A stretch of DNA of 55,644 bases from Candidatus Omnitrophota bacterium (GCA_018823795.1 JAHJGZ010000134.1:1-55644), one strand, 5' to 3'; numbered from the stretch's first letter, positions 1-10,622 are shown. Notes: generated by a model from the letters alone, not told the origin. Numbers and translations: made by a program.

Positions 1-188
1 CATAACTGGCCGCTTTTTTTTTAGTGTAACGTTTGCACTATAAAGCAGTAACCCCTTTTATTATTACGTACAAAAAAGTGCTCATATACACCCCTCTTAA
101 TAGGAAACAAATCACTTAACAAGCATCCGATTTATGATACAATATTCCCCTCAAAAAAAGAGTCCAATCCACTCATAAAAGAAAGGAT

Positions 189-1112
189 ATGACAATGAAA
201 GTACTCATAAAAATAGCGGTTATTCTTGTTATCCTTGTGGTTATTCTGGCGGTAACAAAAGATTTCATTATTAAAGGGGTGATTGAAAAGGGTGTCGCCT
301 TTATGACCGGCTTACGGCTTGAGATACAATCTCTTAACATCAGCATATTAAAAACTCGTGTCAGGATACAAGGGCTTATTATTTATAATCCGCAGGGGTT
401 TGAGGAGCGGATTATGCTCGCTATGCCGGAGATCTTAATCGATTACCATCTCGGGGATATAATCAAAGGCCTTATTCATCTTGAGTCGGTTATCATTGAT
501 TTACAGGCGTTTAACGTCGTTAAGAATAAGGATAACATTTTAAACCTTGATTCTCTTAAGGTTGTACAAGAAGGGAAGGAAAAAGAGAAAGAGAAGCGAG
601 ATGTCGTTACAAAAAAGAAAAAAGGAAAAGCCCCTCGGTTTCAGATAGATTATTTAAAATTGAAACTGGGAACTATATCATTTAAAAATTTTACCAATCA
701 AAAAAGATTTCCGACAAGTAATGATTTTGTCTTTAACCTTGATGAAGAATACACCAATATTACACGACCGGAAATAATCATTGCTATTATTGTACAGAAA
801 GCAATTTTGAAAGCTTCGGTAGCAAAGCTTTCTGGCTTTGACCTTGATAGTATTCAAGGTGCCGTAACAGCAGCGGTTGGTGATGTTCAAAAATTTGCGA
901 CTGAAGCACTTGGTTCAGCGAAAGCGTTAGCTGGCGGTGCGATTGATACGGTAAAAAAACTTCCGGTCTCTGTCGATGGAGTTAAAAGTCTTGGTGGAGG
1001 GACTGCGGTGAGCGCGAAAGAAACCGCTGAAGAAGCGGTAGTGGCGTTGAAGGATCAAGCAAGTAAACTCAAGGGACTTGCGGGTAAATTAAAAACGTCT
1101 CTCACAAAATAA
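189..1112 (+). CDS. AsmA-like / membrane-anchored hypothetical protein
   Basis: 307-aa ORF, N-terminal TM segment then AsmA-like pattern (LRLEIQSLNISILKTRVRIQGLIIYNPQGF); family call tentative. Confidence 0.5.
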   Translation: MTMKVLIKIAVILVILVVILAVTKDFIIKGVIEKGVAFMTGLRLEIQSLNISILKTRVRIQGLIIYNPQGFEERIMLAMPEILIDYHLGDIIKGLIHLESVIIDLQAFNVVKNKDNILNLDSLKVVQEGKEKEKEKRDVVTKKKKGKAPRFQIDYLKLKLGTISFKNFTNQKRFPTSNDFVFNLDEEYTNITRPEIIIAIIVQKAILKASVAKLSGFDLDSIQGAVTAAVGDVQKFATEALGSAKALAGGAIDTVKKLPVSVDGVKSLGGGTAVSAKETAEEAVVALKDQASKLKGLAGKLKTSLTK

Positions 1113-1133
1113 AGACTTCTCAAATACCGGCGT

Positions 1134-2474
1134 ATGGTAAAGAGGAAAAATACGATGATACAAAAGATAAAGCAGTTTTTAACCGTTGATATTTGGCGTA
1201 TGCGCCTCAAAACACTGCCGCGCAGTAGGTCAATTTTGATTAATTCTTTGCGAATTATTCTGCTTGCATTACGTGGATTTGCCGAAGACAAATGTATGCT
1301 GCGCGCTTCAGCGTTAACCTTTTTTTCTTTGCTTTCAATCGTGCCGGTTGTTGCGATGGCATTTGGCATTGCAAAAGGATTTGGTTTTGAAAAAATACTC
1401 GAAGCCCAACTGATCGAAAAATTTCAAGGGCAAGAAGAAGTTGTTGGGCGTGTCATTGAATTTGCGCAGGCATTTCTTGAAAACACAAAAGGCGGACTCA
1501 TTGCCGGTATTGGTATTGTGTTATTATTTTGGACGGTCATTAAGGTTCTGGGAAACATTGAATATTCGTTTAATGACATATGGGGTATCAAAACTCCGCG
1601 GACCTTAATACGTAGGTTTAGTGATTATCTGGCCATTATGTTGATTTGTCCTATTCTTCTTATCCTCTCAAGTAGCATTACGGTTTTTGTAACCAGCCAA
1701 GTAGCATTGGTTACCGAAAAAATTGCTTTGTTGGGTGCGTTTAGTTCTCTGATTATGATAATGGTCAATATTATTCCGTATGGCGTGTTATGGCTTCTTT
1801 TTTCATTTATTTATATTGTCATGCCAAACACCAAGGTGAAGTTCTCCTCGGGAATATTTGCCGGTATTATTGCGGGGACCATTTATCAAGTGGTGCAATG
1901 GGTTTATGTTGCATTTCAAGTCGGCGCGTCAAAATATGGAGCGATTTACGGAAGTTTTGCTGCCCTCCCACTTTTTCTTGTGTGGTTGCAGATGAGTTGG
2001 CTCATTGTGTTGTTTGGCGGGGAACTTTCATTTGCCCATCAAAATGTCGAAACATACGAGTTCGAACCGGACTGTTTACGGGTAAGTTATGCATTTAAAC
2101 GTTTAGTTTCATTACGGGTTGTCCATACTGTTGTTAAGCAATTTACCGCAGGTGAAAAACCAATGACGGCTTCGCAGCTTTCACATGCATTAGAAATACC
2201 CATTCGTCTGCTGCAGCAGATCCTTTTTGAGCTCATTGCCTCCGGCATTCTTGTCGAAGTAAAACAAGACGATGAGAGAATGACCGCCTATCAGCCTGCT
2301 CGTGATAGTGCAGTATTGACTATACAGTATGTTATTGAAGCGCTTGATTCACGTGGCAGCGATCTTTTGCCTATCCACCAATCGTTTGAACTTAAGCAGC
2401 TTGATGCGGCGTTGCAGACATTCAGCCAGGCGATTGCAACCTCCCCCGCCAATCTGTTATTACGGGATTTGTAA
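1134..2474 (+). CDS. YihY/BrkB family membrane protein with C-terminal winged-helix-like region
   Basis: 446 aa, multi-TM, RASALTFFSLLSIVPVVAMAFGIAKGFG and GGELSFAHQNVETYEFE motifs typical of YihY/virulence factor BrkB. Confidence 0.85.
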   Translation: MVKRKNTMIQKIKQFLTVDIWRMRLKTLPRSRSILINSLRIILLALRGFAEDKCMLRASALTFFSLLSIVPVVAMAFGIAKGFGFEKILEAQLIEKFQGQEEVVGRVIEFAQAFLENTKGGLIAGIGIVLLFWTVIKVLGNIEYSFNDIWGIKTPRTLIRRFSDYLAIMLICPILLILSSSITVFVTSQVALVTEKIALLGAFSSLIMIMVNIIPYGVLWLLFSFIYIVMPNTKVKFSSGIFAGIIAGTIYQVVQWVYVAFQVGASKYGAIYGSFAALPLFLVWLQMSWLIVLFGGELSFAHQNVETYEFEPDCLRVSYAFKRLVSLRVVHTVVKQFTAGEKPMTASQLSHALEIPIRLLQQILFELIASGILVEVKQDDERMTAYQPARDSAVLTIQYVIEALDSRGSDLLPIHQSFELKQLDAALQTFSQAIATSPANLLLRDL

Positions 2475-2623
2475 GTATTGTTCGTATAAATTATTTTCAT
2501 AATTATTATAAAAAATGGGAATGGTGAGGCTTTTAATGTTCTGCCTTAGCATTTGTATTGCTTTTTTGAAAATGGTACAATCATGTCAACTTTCAAAGAG
2601 GGAAATAACCCGGTGATACTCAT

Positions 2624-4330
2624 ATGAAATCGATTATACGCATTGGTATGGTTCAGATGAATGCGACGGTCGGTGATCTTAATGCCAACAAAGGGAAGAT
2701 ACTGCAGTCAATTGCGAATGCGCGTACGAAGGAAGTTGATATCGTTATTTTTCCTGAACTTGCCGTGTGTGGTTACCCGCCCGAAGATTTGTTGTTGAAA
2801 AGACATTTCGTACAGGATAACATAAAAACGCTTCGCTCGATCGTAAAAGAAACCGCTCATATAACCGCAATTGTTGGATTTGTCGATACAGACAAAAAAG
2901 GAAACATCTACAATGCTGCGGCTATCATCCATAATAAAGTTATAAAGAAGATTTATCATAAACAAAAACTTCCGAATTACGGTGTTTTTGATGAGGCACG
3001 ATATTTTACACGAGGGGAAGAAAATTTCACGTTTTGTTTAGGATCGTTTTGCTTTGGCGTGAGCATTTGTGAGGACATGTGGGATCGGAAAGGAATATGC
3101 CACGAACAGGTGAAAAGTGGAGCCCAGGTATTGATCAATATCTCTGCCTCACCATTTCATACCGGCAAACGAAAAGAACGTGAACAAATGGTATGTCGGC
3201 GGGCGCGAGATGAACAGGCGTCTATATTTTATCTTAATCTCGTGGGTGGACAGGATGAGCTCGTTTTTGATGGTGGTAGTTTTATTGTGAATAATAAAGG
3301 AACCATCATTGCCTCAGGCACGTCGCTTAATGAGGATTTTATCTGTGCGGATATCAACACATCCTCATTAGGAAAAAAGAAAAAAATATTATCTTCGCCA
3401 GCTTTTAGTGTGGTGCTTTCGTTTAAAGAAAAAAGAAAAAGAGCCGCTATCACATGTCGTAAGTTAAAGGCATTAAACAAGATAGAAGAAATATACAAGG
3501 CGCTTGTTCTCGGGACACGAGACTATGTTCAAAAAAATGGATTTCAGAAAGTTGTTGTTGGCTTAAGTGGCGGCATTGATTCTGCATTGACTGCAGTCAT
3601 TGCCCATGATGCATTGGGAAAGAACAATGTTGTTGGTATTTCAATGCCCTCTCAATATTCATCGCCAGGAACACAGCGTGATGCCGAACACCTCGCACAA
3701 AAACTGGGTCTTCAATTTATTACTGTTCCTATTCAGCGTATGTATCAAGGATACCTTGATCTCCTTAAAAAGGAGTTTCATGGTCTAAAACAGGATGCAA
3801 CAGAAGAAAATCTACAAGCGCGTATACGCGGAAATATTTTAATGGCATTTTCTAATAAACAGGGGTGGCTTGTTTTAACGACAGGGAATAAAAGTGAGAC
3901 AGCCGTCGGGTATTGTACGTTGTATGGTGACATGGCAGGCGGTTTTGCCGTTATTAAAGATGTTTCGAAAACCTGTGTATACCGGTTAGCACAATACCGT
4001 AACCGTGTTGGAAAAAATAACGTTATACCCGAAAGTATTATACAGCGCGCGCCGTCTGCTGAATTACGTGCCGGTCAAAAAGATCAAGATACTTTGCCGC
4101 CTTATTCAACACTCGATGCGATATTAGAAGACTACATCGAAAGGGATAAAAGCTTTGAGGAAATTGTTGCTCAACGAGGAGAAGCGCAGACGGTGCGGAA
4201 TGTGTTGGCCATGGTTGATCGGAATGAATATAAGCGACGCCAAGGACCGCCCGGTATCAAGATAACGCCAAAATCATTTGGGCGCGATCGCCGTCTTCCC
4301 ATTACCAATCGATATCGACCAATGATGTAA
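2624..4330 (+). CDS. nadE: NAD+ synthase (glutamine-hydrolysing), nitrilase + synthetase domains
   Basis: Nitrilase-type N-term (FPELAVCGYPPEDLL, SICEDMWD), SGGIDSALTAVIAHDALG P-loop, TTGNKSETAVGYCTLYGDMAGGFAVIKDV. Confidence 0.93.
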   Translation: MKSIIRIGMVQMNATVGDLNANKGKILQSIANARTKEVDIVIFPELAVCGYPPEDLLLKRHFVQDNIKTLRSIVKETAHITAIVGFVDTDKKGNIYNAAAIIHNKVIKKIYHKQKLPNYGVFDEARYFTRGEENFTFCLGSFCFGVSICEDMWDRKGICHEQVKSGAQVLINISASPFHTGKRKEREQMVCRRARDEQASIFYLNLVGGQDELVFDGGSFIVNNKGTIIASGTSLNEDFICADINTSSLGKKKKILSSPAFSVVLSFKEKRKRAAITCRKLKALNKIEEIYKALVLGTRDYVQKNGFQKVVVGLSGGIDSALTAVIAHDALGKNNVVGISMPSQYSSPGTQRDAEHLAQKLGLQFITVPIQRMYQGYLDLLKKEFHGLKQDATEENLQARIRGNILMAFSNKQGWLVLTTGNKSETAVGYCTLYGDMAGGFAVIKDVSKTCVYRLAQYRNRVGKNNVIPESIIQRAPSAELRAGQKDQDTLPPYSTLDAILEDYIERDKSFEEIVAQRGEAQTVRNVLAMVDRNEYKRRQGPPGIKITPKSFGRDRRLPITNRYRPMM

Positions 4331-4357
4331 AACTGTGAAATTTCGAATGAGGAAATA

Positions 4358-4741
4358 ATGAAAAAGATTTTAACCTTTATGAGTGATCGGGCACAAAGCT
4401 TTCGATATGCATTTTCAGGAATAAAAGATATTTTAATGACTGAACATAATGCATGGGTTCACGCAATTTTTACTATTGTTATTTTATCGTTAGCGCTGTG
4501 GCTTCAAATTTCTTTTATAAAATTTGTCTTGATTATAATTGTCATTACTTTGGTGTGGGTTGCAGAAGCGTTTAATACGGTGCTTGAGATCGTTGTCGAT
4601 ATGGTTTCGCGGCGTTATTCAAAATCGGCACAACGGGCAAAAGATATTGCAGCAGGTGCTGTCTGTATTGCTTCGCTCGGAGCCGCTATCGTTGGCATAA
4701 TACTTCTTGGTCCACCACTGCTTGAAAAGTTAGGCGTATAA
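4358..4741 (+). CDS. dgkA: Diacylglycerol kinase / undecaprenol kinase family
   Basis: 127 aa, FRYAFSGIKDILMTEHNAWVHAI, VWVAEAFNTVLEIVVDMVS, AKDIAAGAVCIAS motif. Confidence 0.88.
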   Translation: MKKILTFMSDRAQSFRYAFSGIKDILMTEHNAWVHAIFTIVILSLALWLQISFIKFVLIIIVITLVWVAEAFNTVLEIVVDMVSRRYSKSAQRAKDIAAGAVCIASLGAAIVGIILLGPPLLEKLGV

Positions 4742-4743
4742 CA

Positions 4744-5217
4744 TTATTGCTGCTGTGGCTCTTTTTCGGTAAGCAATGATATACAGTCGCAGAATATTTT
4801 TTTCTCCCCTTCTTTCATAGAAACAATCTTTATGCCCACCTTACAGATACGTCCCAAAGAATCTCTTTTTATTGATCTAATTTTTCCTACTGCTTCAAAG
4901 TTATGAGTGCTTCCATCTTTTTGATGTAATGAAAAATATATCAACAAATTGGTCTTGAGTTTTAATGATACTTCGCGATCTTCATGAAAGAAACTCATTT
5001 CATTGCAACAGAGCCCCTCTTCTGTCATATCGGTAATCGTTGTGCCGCCTCGATGACTTTTTTCATGTATTTCAATAAAAAAGTGTGCTTTAATATTACA
5101 CGCAATCCTCTTTAATTGACGTCTCTCTTTTTTAGTAAATAGTGCAACTATTTTTTTAATAGCGTGTATCATCGCGGAGCCCTTCTTGTTAAGAATAGTA
5201 TACCACTTTTTCTTCAT
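4744..5217 (-). CDS. PilZ domain-containing protein
   Basis: ERRQLKRIACNIKAHFFIE ... TTITDMTEEGLCC ... GRICKVGIKIVSM, PilZ-like R..R / D.S..G pattern. Confidence 0.65.
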   Translation of the reverse strand: MKKKWYTILNKKGSAMIHAIKKIVALFTKKERRQLKRIACNIKAHFFIEIHEKSHRGGTTITDMTEEGLCCNEMSFFHEDREVSLKLKTNLLIYFSLHQKDGSTHNFEAVGKIRSIKRDSLGRICKVGIKIVSMKEGEKKIFCDCISLLTEKEPQQQ

Positions 5218-5410
5218 TAAAGGAAAAAATTGCTTTTGTGCGTATTGAGTTTACCCGATTTAAGGTCAACAAGTTGTTGTAGCGAATTTTATTGCAGAGA
5301 GGGTTTATTTTTGGGATAATATCCCCTCAAAGGGCAAAGATGTTTTCTCGTCTCACGGAGTGTATTAGTCGTAACCTATTAAGGTGTAGATATTTAAGAG
5401 GAGGGCAGAA

Positions 5411-6391
5411 ATGGTATTGATTATTGGTTTAGTCGTTGCTGTATTATTAGCATCGGGGCTCTGTTCAATGGTTGAAGCGGCTATCTTAAGTTTGCCGTTA
5501 ATGCGAGCAAAAGTGTTGCTTGAGGAGAAACGGCGTTTTGCTCAAGATGTAATGGCTATTAAAGAAGATATCCATACAGCCGTTGCCACTATCGTTATTT
5601 TAAATAATGCGATTAATATTATGGGCGCTATTTTTGTTGGACAACGTGTTTCCAGCTATTTTGGAAGTGAGTGGCTTGGAATTTTTTCCGCTGTTCTTAC
5701 CTTTGCTATTATTGTTTTGTCAGAGATAATTCCTAAAACAATAGGGGAACACCATAAAATTACTGTTTCTCTTACCAGTGCACGCACATTACGTCTCGTT
5801 ATGTGGTTTTTTCGGCCATTTATAGCTATTATTATTCTTATAACGAAGCCGTTTCGTCCTTTATCAAAGAGACCGTATATCACCGAGAAAGAAATTCAGG
5901 CGATGTTGCATCTTGGGCGTGATATGGGAACAATTGAAGTTGATGAGGTAACATTGATAAATCGTGTATTTAAGCTGAATGATCTACAGGCACAACAAAT
6001 GATGAAGCCGATTGATAAAATATGTGCACTGCCAGCGGGGAAAACGCTTGGCGAAGCTAAAGCAGATATTATTAGTGCCCCCTATAGTCGATTAGCAGTG
6101 TATGAAGACGATAAAGAGCGAAACATTATTGGTATTTGTCAGCACCGTATACTTTTGCGTGAAATAGCAAATGATAATTATAATGCACAGATAAAAGAAT
6201 TTATGCAAAAACCTATTTTTGTTAATGGAAATGAACGTGCCGACAATTTACTCGAAAAATTTCGCCTTTACCATCAACATCTCTTTATCGTTCGTGATCA
6301 ATATAATACCAATATTGGCATTATTACTATGGAGGATGTCTTGGAAGAGCTTTTCGGTGAAATCTACGATGAAAAGGATAGCGGTCGGTAG
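5411..6391 (+). CDS. CNNM/HlyC-CorC-like transporter (DUF21 + CBS domains)
   Basis: DUF21 N-term, SEIIPKTIGEHH, MMKPIDKICALPAG CBS pair, TMEDVLEELFGEIYDE. Confidence 0.9.
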   Translation: MVLIIGLVVAVLLASGLCSMVEAAILSLPLMRAKVLLEEKRRFAQDVMAIKEDIHTAVATIVILNNAINIMGAIFVGQRVSSYFGSEWLGIFSAVLTFAIIVLSEIIPKTIGEHHKITVSLTSARTLRLVMWFFRPFIAIIILITKPFRPLSKRPYITEKEIQAMLHLGRDMGTIEVDEVTLINRVFKLNDLQAQQMMKPIDKICALPAGKTLGEAKADIISAPYSRLAVYEDDKERNIIGICQHRILLREIANDNYNAQIKEFMQKPIFVNGNERADNLLEKFRLYHQHLFIVRDQYNTNIGIITMEDVLEELFGEIYDEKDSGR

Positions 6392-6415
6392 CCAATAAAA
6401 AACATTTTAATAGAT

Positions 6416-7546
6416 ATGGACACGATTGACATTACCATTATCGGTGCCGGTGTTATCGGATTGGCCGTTGCTTCTTGTGTGGCAGGTAAAGGAAGGTCTG
6501 TTTTTATTTTTGAAAAAAACGGTTCTTTCGGACAAGAGGCGAGTAGTCGTAACAGTGAAGTCATTCATGCCGGCATTTATTACCCTGCCCATTCATTAAA
6601 AGCAAAGATGTGCGTCGAAGGAAAACATCTTTTATGTGAATTGTGTGAGGCAGCACATATTCCTCATAAAAGAATAGGGAAGGTAATCGTTGCACGAGAC
6701 GTTGCAGAGATACCGCTCATTGAATCATTGATGAGGCGGGGGAAGAATAACGGTGTTGATGATTTATGTATCATTGATAAACGTGCATTGAATAGACTGG
6801 AGCCACATGTTTGTGGCTTTTGTGCGTTGCATTCTCCGTCAACGGGAATTATTGATTCGCACCGTCTTATGCAGGTGCTTTTATCAAAAGCAACAGAGCG
6901 GGAAGCTGATATCCTGTATGGGGTAGAAGTGCTTGGTGCAGAAAAGGTGCATGCCGGATATGTTGTCCGTTCACGAAATATGCAAGGGGATGAAAGTTCA
7001 TTTTTCTCCCGTATGGTCATTAATTGTGCGGGTATTAATGCAGACACGATTACACAAAGTGTTGGCATTAATGTTCAACAGGCAGGATATGTGGTATATC
7101 CCTGTAAAGGAGAATATTTTCGTGTTAATGCGGAAAAGGCATCGTTAATTAATCGATTAGTCTATCCGGTCCCTGATGCGGTCAGTTTGGGGATGCACCT
7201 TACACCGGATTTAGCCGGTGGGGTACGGATTGGCCCTAATGCGACATATGTAGACCGCAATCACATTATGTATGATGTAGGTGAGCAGCAACGGAAGGAA
7301 TTTTTTACTTTGGCACAGCGCTTAGTGCCTTCTTTAGAAGAGGAAGATATTTTTCCTGATACAGCCGGTATACGGGCAAAATTGCAAGGACCGGGGGATG
7401 AGATACGGGATTTTGTAATTGCACATGAAGATAAAAAAGGTTTTCCAGGATTTATTAATCTTTTGGGGATTGAGTCTCCGGGGCTTACCGCTTCGCTTGC
7501 TATTGGAAAATATGTTGGTACAATGGTAAATGAGGTATTACATTAA
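6416..7546 (+). CDS. FAD-dependent L-2-hydroxyglutarate oxidase-like (LhgO family)
   Basis: DITIIGAGVIGLAVASCVAGKGRSVFIFEKN, QEASSRNSEVIHAGIYYPAHSLKAKMCVEG, GIESPGLTASLAIG. Confidence 0.88.
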   Translation: MDTIDITIIGAGVIGLAVASCVAGKGRSVFIFEKNGSFGQEASSRNSEVIHAGIYYPAHSLKAKMCVEGKHLLCELCEAAHIPHKRIGKVIVARDVAEIPLIESLMRRGKNNGVDDLCIIDKRALNRLEPHVCGFCALHSPSTGIIDSHRLMQVLLSKATEREADILYGVEVLGAEKVHAGYVVRSRNMQGDESSFFSRMVINCAGINADTITQSVGINVQQAGYVVYPCKGEYFRVNAEKASLINRLVYPVPDAVSLGMHLTPDLAGGVRIGPNATYVDRNHIMYDVGEQQRKEFFTLAQRLVPSLEEEDIFPDTAGIRAKLQGPGDEIRDFVIAHEDKKGFPGFINLLGIESPGLTASLAIGKYVGTMVNEVLH

Positions 7547-7628
7547 TCAGAGTAGTTCTCATATTTCTGAAGCGAACGATTCAACGGTGAATACTTCAGG
7601 AGTGTTTGAAATTTAAAATAAGGCAGGT

Positions 7629-8759
7629 ATGATGGTTTCTCAAAAAAAAGAACTGCAACAATTGATCGATAATTGGCATATTGAGAAAGATGCAGCATTG
7701 CTCTATCGAACGGTTGCACGATTTGAACATGATGAAAAACGAAAGCGGATTTTTCATAACCTTTCTCGTTTTGAAGAGGAACATGCCGGCCTTTGGGAGA
7801 AAGAGCTTAAAGGACACGGTGGTGCGGTGCCGCATTTTAAACCTCGTTTTAAAACAAAGATCACCCTTTTTCTTATACAACGTTTAGGGCGCAGGGCGTT
7901 AATTGACGTGTTAGAGCGTAATAAACAATCAAAAATACGTGGTTATTTTAATCAACTTGAACTTTTTGCATCAGAAGCCCTTCGCGAGCGCATCAAGGAA
8001 CTATTTGCTATAGAAAAAAAACATGCGACAGTTTTACAGTATTTAAACGGGAAAGAGATTTCTCCTTTTGGCGGTGGTGAGTTCCACAGGGAGGGGGGCG
8101 GTATACGTGATATAATTTTCGGTATGAATGACGGACTTCTTTCAACGTTTAGCTTGGTTGCGGGTGTAGCAGGGGGAACCATGTCAAATAATGTCATCCT
8201 TCTTGCCGGTTTGGCGGGTGCTATTGCAGGAGCAATTTCCATGGCTGCTGGTGCATTTGTATCAACTCGTGCGGAACGGGAAGTTATGGAGCTACAATTG
8301 AAGATCGAAAAAAAGGAGCTTGAGCTTATGCCTGAGAGCGAGCAGAAGGAATTGGCTCATCTGTATCAACGAAAAGGAATTGATCGTGAACAGGCAGAAC
8401 GCATTGCGCATACCATTATGCAAGATAAAGATATTGCTCTTGATACAATGGCGCGCGAGGAACTAGGATTTTCTCCTTCACTGATGGTAGATCCCTTTAA
8501 AGCGGCTCTATTTTCCGGTATTTTTTTTATCATCGGTGCTGCAGTTCCTATTGTTCCATTTTTTATTTTATATGAAACATACGCGTTTCCCGCGGCAATT
8601 ATTTGTTCTCTCAGTTGCTTTTTTGTTATTGGTGCAAGCAGGACTATTATTACCGGTAAAAAGGCACTACAATCAGGAATGGAAATGTTTTTTATTGGTT
8701 CAGGGGCCGCAGCGATCACCTATGTCATTGGAACCGGTATAGGAAATATAATAAAATAA
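7629..8759 (+). CDS. Ferritin/rubrerythrin-like domain fused to VIT1/CCC1 transporter
   Basis: N-term EKDAALLYRTVARFEHDEKRKRIFHNLSRFEEEHA ferritin-like; C-term GMNDGLLSTFSLVAGVAGG, AGAISMAAGAFVSTRAEREV of VIT1/CCC1. Confidence 0.9.
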   Translation: MMVSQKKELQQLIDNWHIEKDAALLYRTVARFEHDEKRKRIFHNLSRFEEEHAGLWEKELKGHGGAVPHFKPRFKTKITLFLIQRLGRRALIDVLERNKQSKIRGYFNQLELFASEALRERIKELFAIEKKHATVLQYLNGKEISPFGGGEFHREGGGIRDIIFGMNDGLLSTFSLVAGVAGGTMSNNVILLAGLAGAIAGAISMAAGAFVSTRAEREVMELQLKIEKKELELMPESEQKELAHLYQRKGIDREQAERIAHTIMQDKDIALDTMAREELGFSPSLMVDPFKAALFSGIFFIIGAAVPIVPFFILYETYAFPAAIICSLSCFFVIGASRTIITGKKALQSGMEMFFIGSGAAAITYVIGTGIGNIIK

Positions 8760-8779
8760 GCGAAAGTAAAGGGTCACCA

Positions 8780-9472
8780 ATGTTATATGGTAAATTGCCT
8801 ACACGAACAAAAGAATGTAAAGAACAGTTACATGATATGTTGAAGGGGGAAGGTATCCGTGATAAGCGAATATCTTCTCAGATTGTTGATATTTTTTTAT
8901 CAACAGAACAACACGTTTCTGCCAGCGATTTTTCACTGCTCCTTCAAAAAAAAAGTATCACTATTGATGAAGAACTTGTTTCTATATCGTTGATGATATT
9001 AGCTGAATTTGGTTTTGCTATTGAGCGTCAATTCGAAGGTGAAGACATTAAACGATATGAACATCTACACCCGCGTGCGCATCATGATCATTTTATTTGC
9101 ATTAAGTGTAAAAACATTATTGAATTTAGTAGTGCCCAACTCGAAAAAACGCAGGAATCATTAATCTTTCAAAAAGGGTGGAAGCCTCTTTTTCATAAAT
9201 TAGAAGTGTATGGTGTCTGTGATGACTGTTCATATACGAAGAGAAGAGCAATTCCTATTTCGTTTGCTCAAGAAGATACGACGGTGCGATTGAGTAAGAT
9301 TGAGGGAGGGCGACCGCTCAGGAAGCGTTTAACCGAACTCGGTTTTGTTAAAGATGAAATGGTGCGGATAGTTAAAAATTCAAACTTTGGTCCTATTATT
9401 GTAGAAGTAAAAGGCGCTCGGTTTGCTATTGGGCGTGGGCAAGCGAACAAAATGCTTGTCTATGAAAAATAA
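8780..9472 (+). CDS. Fur-family regulator with C-terminal FeoA domain
   Basis: Fur-like HHDHFICIKCKNIIEF and CDDC; C-term LSKIEGGRPLRKRLTELGFVKDEMVRIVKN...ARFAIGRGQANKMLV is FeoA-like. Confidence 0.87.
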   Translation: MLYGKLPTRTKECKEQLHDMLKGEGIRDKRISSQIVDIFLSTEQHVSASDFSLLLQKKSITIDEELVSISLMILAEFGFAIERQFEGEDIKRYEHLHPRAHHDHFICIKCKNIIEFSSAQLEKTQESLIFQKGWKPLFHKLEVYGVCDDCSYTKRRAIPISFAQEDTTVRLSKIEGGRPLRKRLTELGFVKDEMVRIVKNSNFGPIIVEVKGARFAIGRGQANKMLVYEK

Positions 9473-9519
9473 ACGAGCATTTTGTATTAAAACGCAGATG
9501 ACGGTAAAGAGAAATTGCA

Positions 9520-10476
9520 ATGTCGTATCTATTAATTTGTATAGGATTTATATTCCTTGTAAAAGGGGCTGGTTTTCTTGTTGACGGTGCATCATCTATT
9601 GCGTGGCGATTACGGATATCTGACTTAGTTATTGGATTAACTGTTGTGGCGTTTGGTACCTCAGCGCCGGAACTCTTTGTTAATATTGTTGCCAGTTTTA
9701 AAGGTAATGCGGGTATTGCTATTGGTAATATTTTAGGAAGTAATATTGCCAATATTTTATTAGTTCTCGGTATTGCAGCAATCATTTACCCGTTGTCTGT
9801 AGCACGGGGAGCGGTATGGCGGGAGATACCGCTCGGTCTTTTTGCTGCCCTTTTATTTGGTGTATTAGCAAATGATTACTTTATGCATAAAAGTTCCGTT
9901 GTCGCTATAACGAGAGTCGATAGCATTATTCTTCTTTCCTTTTTTCTTATGTTTTTATTATATTCATTTAAAAGTGCACGTACCAGCGAGAAAGATGCTG
10001 AGGTTACACTAAGAAAACAGTATGGTTTTGGATCAGCATTTTTTTTAATTATAGTAGGCTTGGTAGGGTTAAGCATCGGTGGTACCTGGATTGTAAATGG
10101 TGCTGAGGATATTGCTCGTACCTTTGGTGTCAGTGATACGTTTATCGGACTTACTGTTGTTGCAATCGGTACCAGTCTGCCTGAATTAGCGACGTCAGTA
10201 GTAGCCGTTATTAAGAAACAACCTGCTATTGCTTTGGGGAATGTCGTTGGGTCGAATATTTTTAATATTCTTTTTGTGCTTGGCATCAGCGCGCTCATTA
10301 AACCGTTGCCATTTCAGGCCACTAATAATATCGACGTTGGTGTTATGGTTGTTGCGCACATACTTTTATTTACCGCAATGTTTACTGGCGGAAGACGGAT
10401 GCTTGATAGATGGGAGGGTATTGTGTTTGTGGGGCTTTATATAGGATACCTTTCCTTTCTCGTTATGTATGCGTGA
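9520..10476 (+). CDS. Calcium/sodium antiporter (CaxA/YrbG family)
   Basis: Duplicated VAFGTSAPELFVNIVAS and VAIGTSLPELATSVVA alpha-repeats, GNILGSNIANILLVLG. Confidence 0.93.
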   Translation: MSYLLICIGFIFLVKGAGFLVDGASSIAWRLRISDLVIGLTVVAFGTSAPELFVNIVASFKGNAGIAIGNILGSNIANILLVLGIAAIIYPLSVARGAVWREIPLGLFAALLFGVLANDYFMHKSSVVAITRVDSIILLSFFLMFLLYSFKSARTSEKDAEVTLRKQYGFGSAFFLIIVGLVGLSIGGTWIVNGAEDIARTFGVSDTFIGLTVVAIGTSLPELATSVVAVIKKQPAIALGNVVGSNIFNILFVLGISALIKPLPFQATNNIDVGVMVVAHILLFTAMFTGGRRMLDRWEGIVFVGLYIGYLSFLVMYA

Positions 10477-10590
10477 TTAATAAGGGCGCAACTGCAATTT
10501 CACGTGATTACGTTTATTATGATTGACCGGGAAAAATATTTGAAGTAAGCTTATACTAGATTTAAGAGTCCGCATGATACGATGAAGGTG

Positions 10591-10622
10591 CTCTTGGTAT
10601 TTTATTAATAAAATACCAAGAG
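10591..10622. repeat. 32-bp perfect palindrome
   Basis: CTCTTGGTATTTTATTAATAAAATACCAAGAG equals its own reverse complement. Confidence 0.9.

Noticed and set aside
678-890. Antisense and overlapping short ORFs in the track (e.g. 678-890, 1055-1369, 6664-7068, 52707-53390)
   Set aside because: They lie opposite or inside well-supported genes with recognisable motifs, and their translations look like reverse-frame artefacts.
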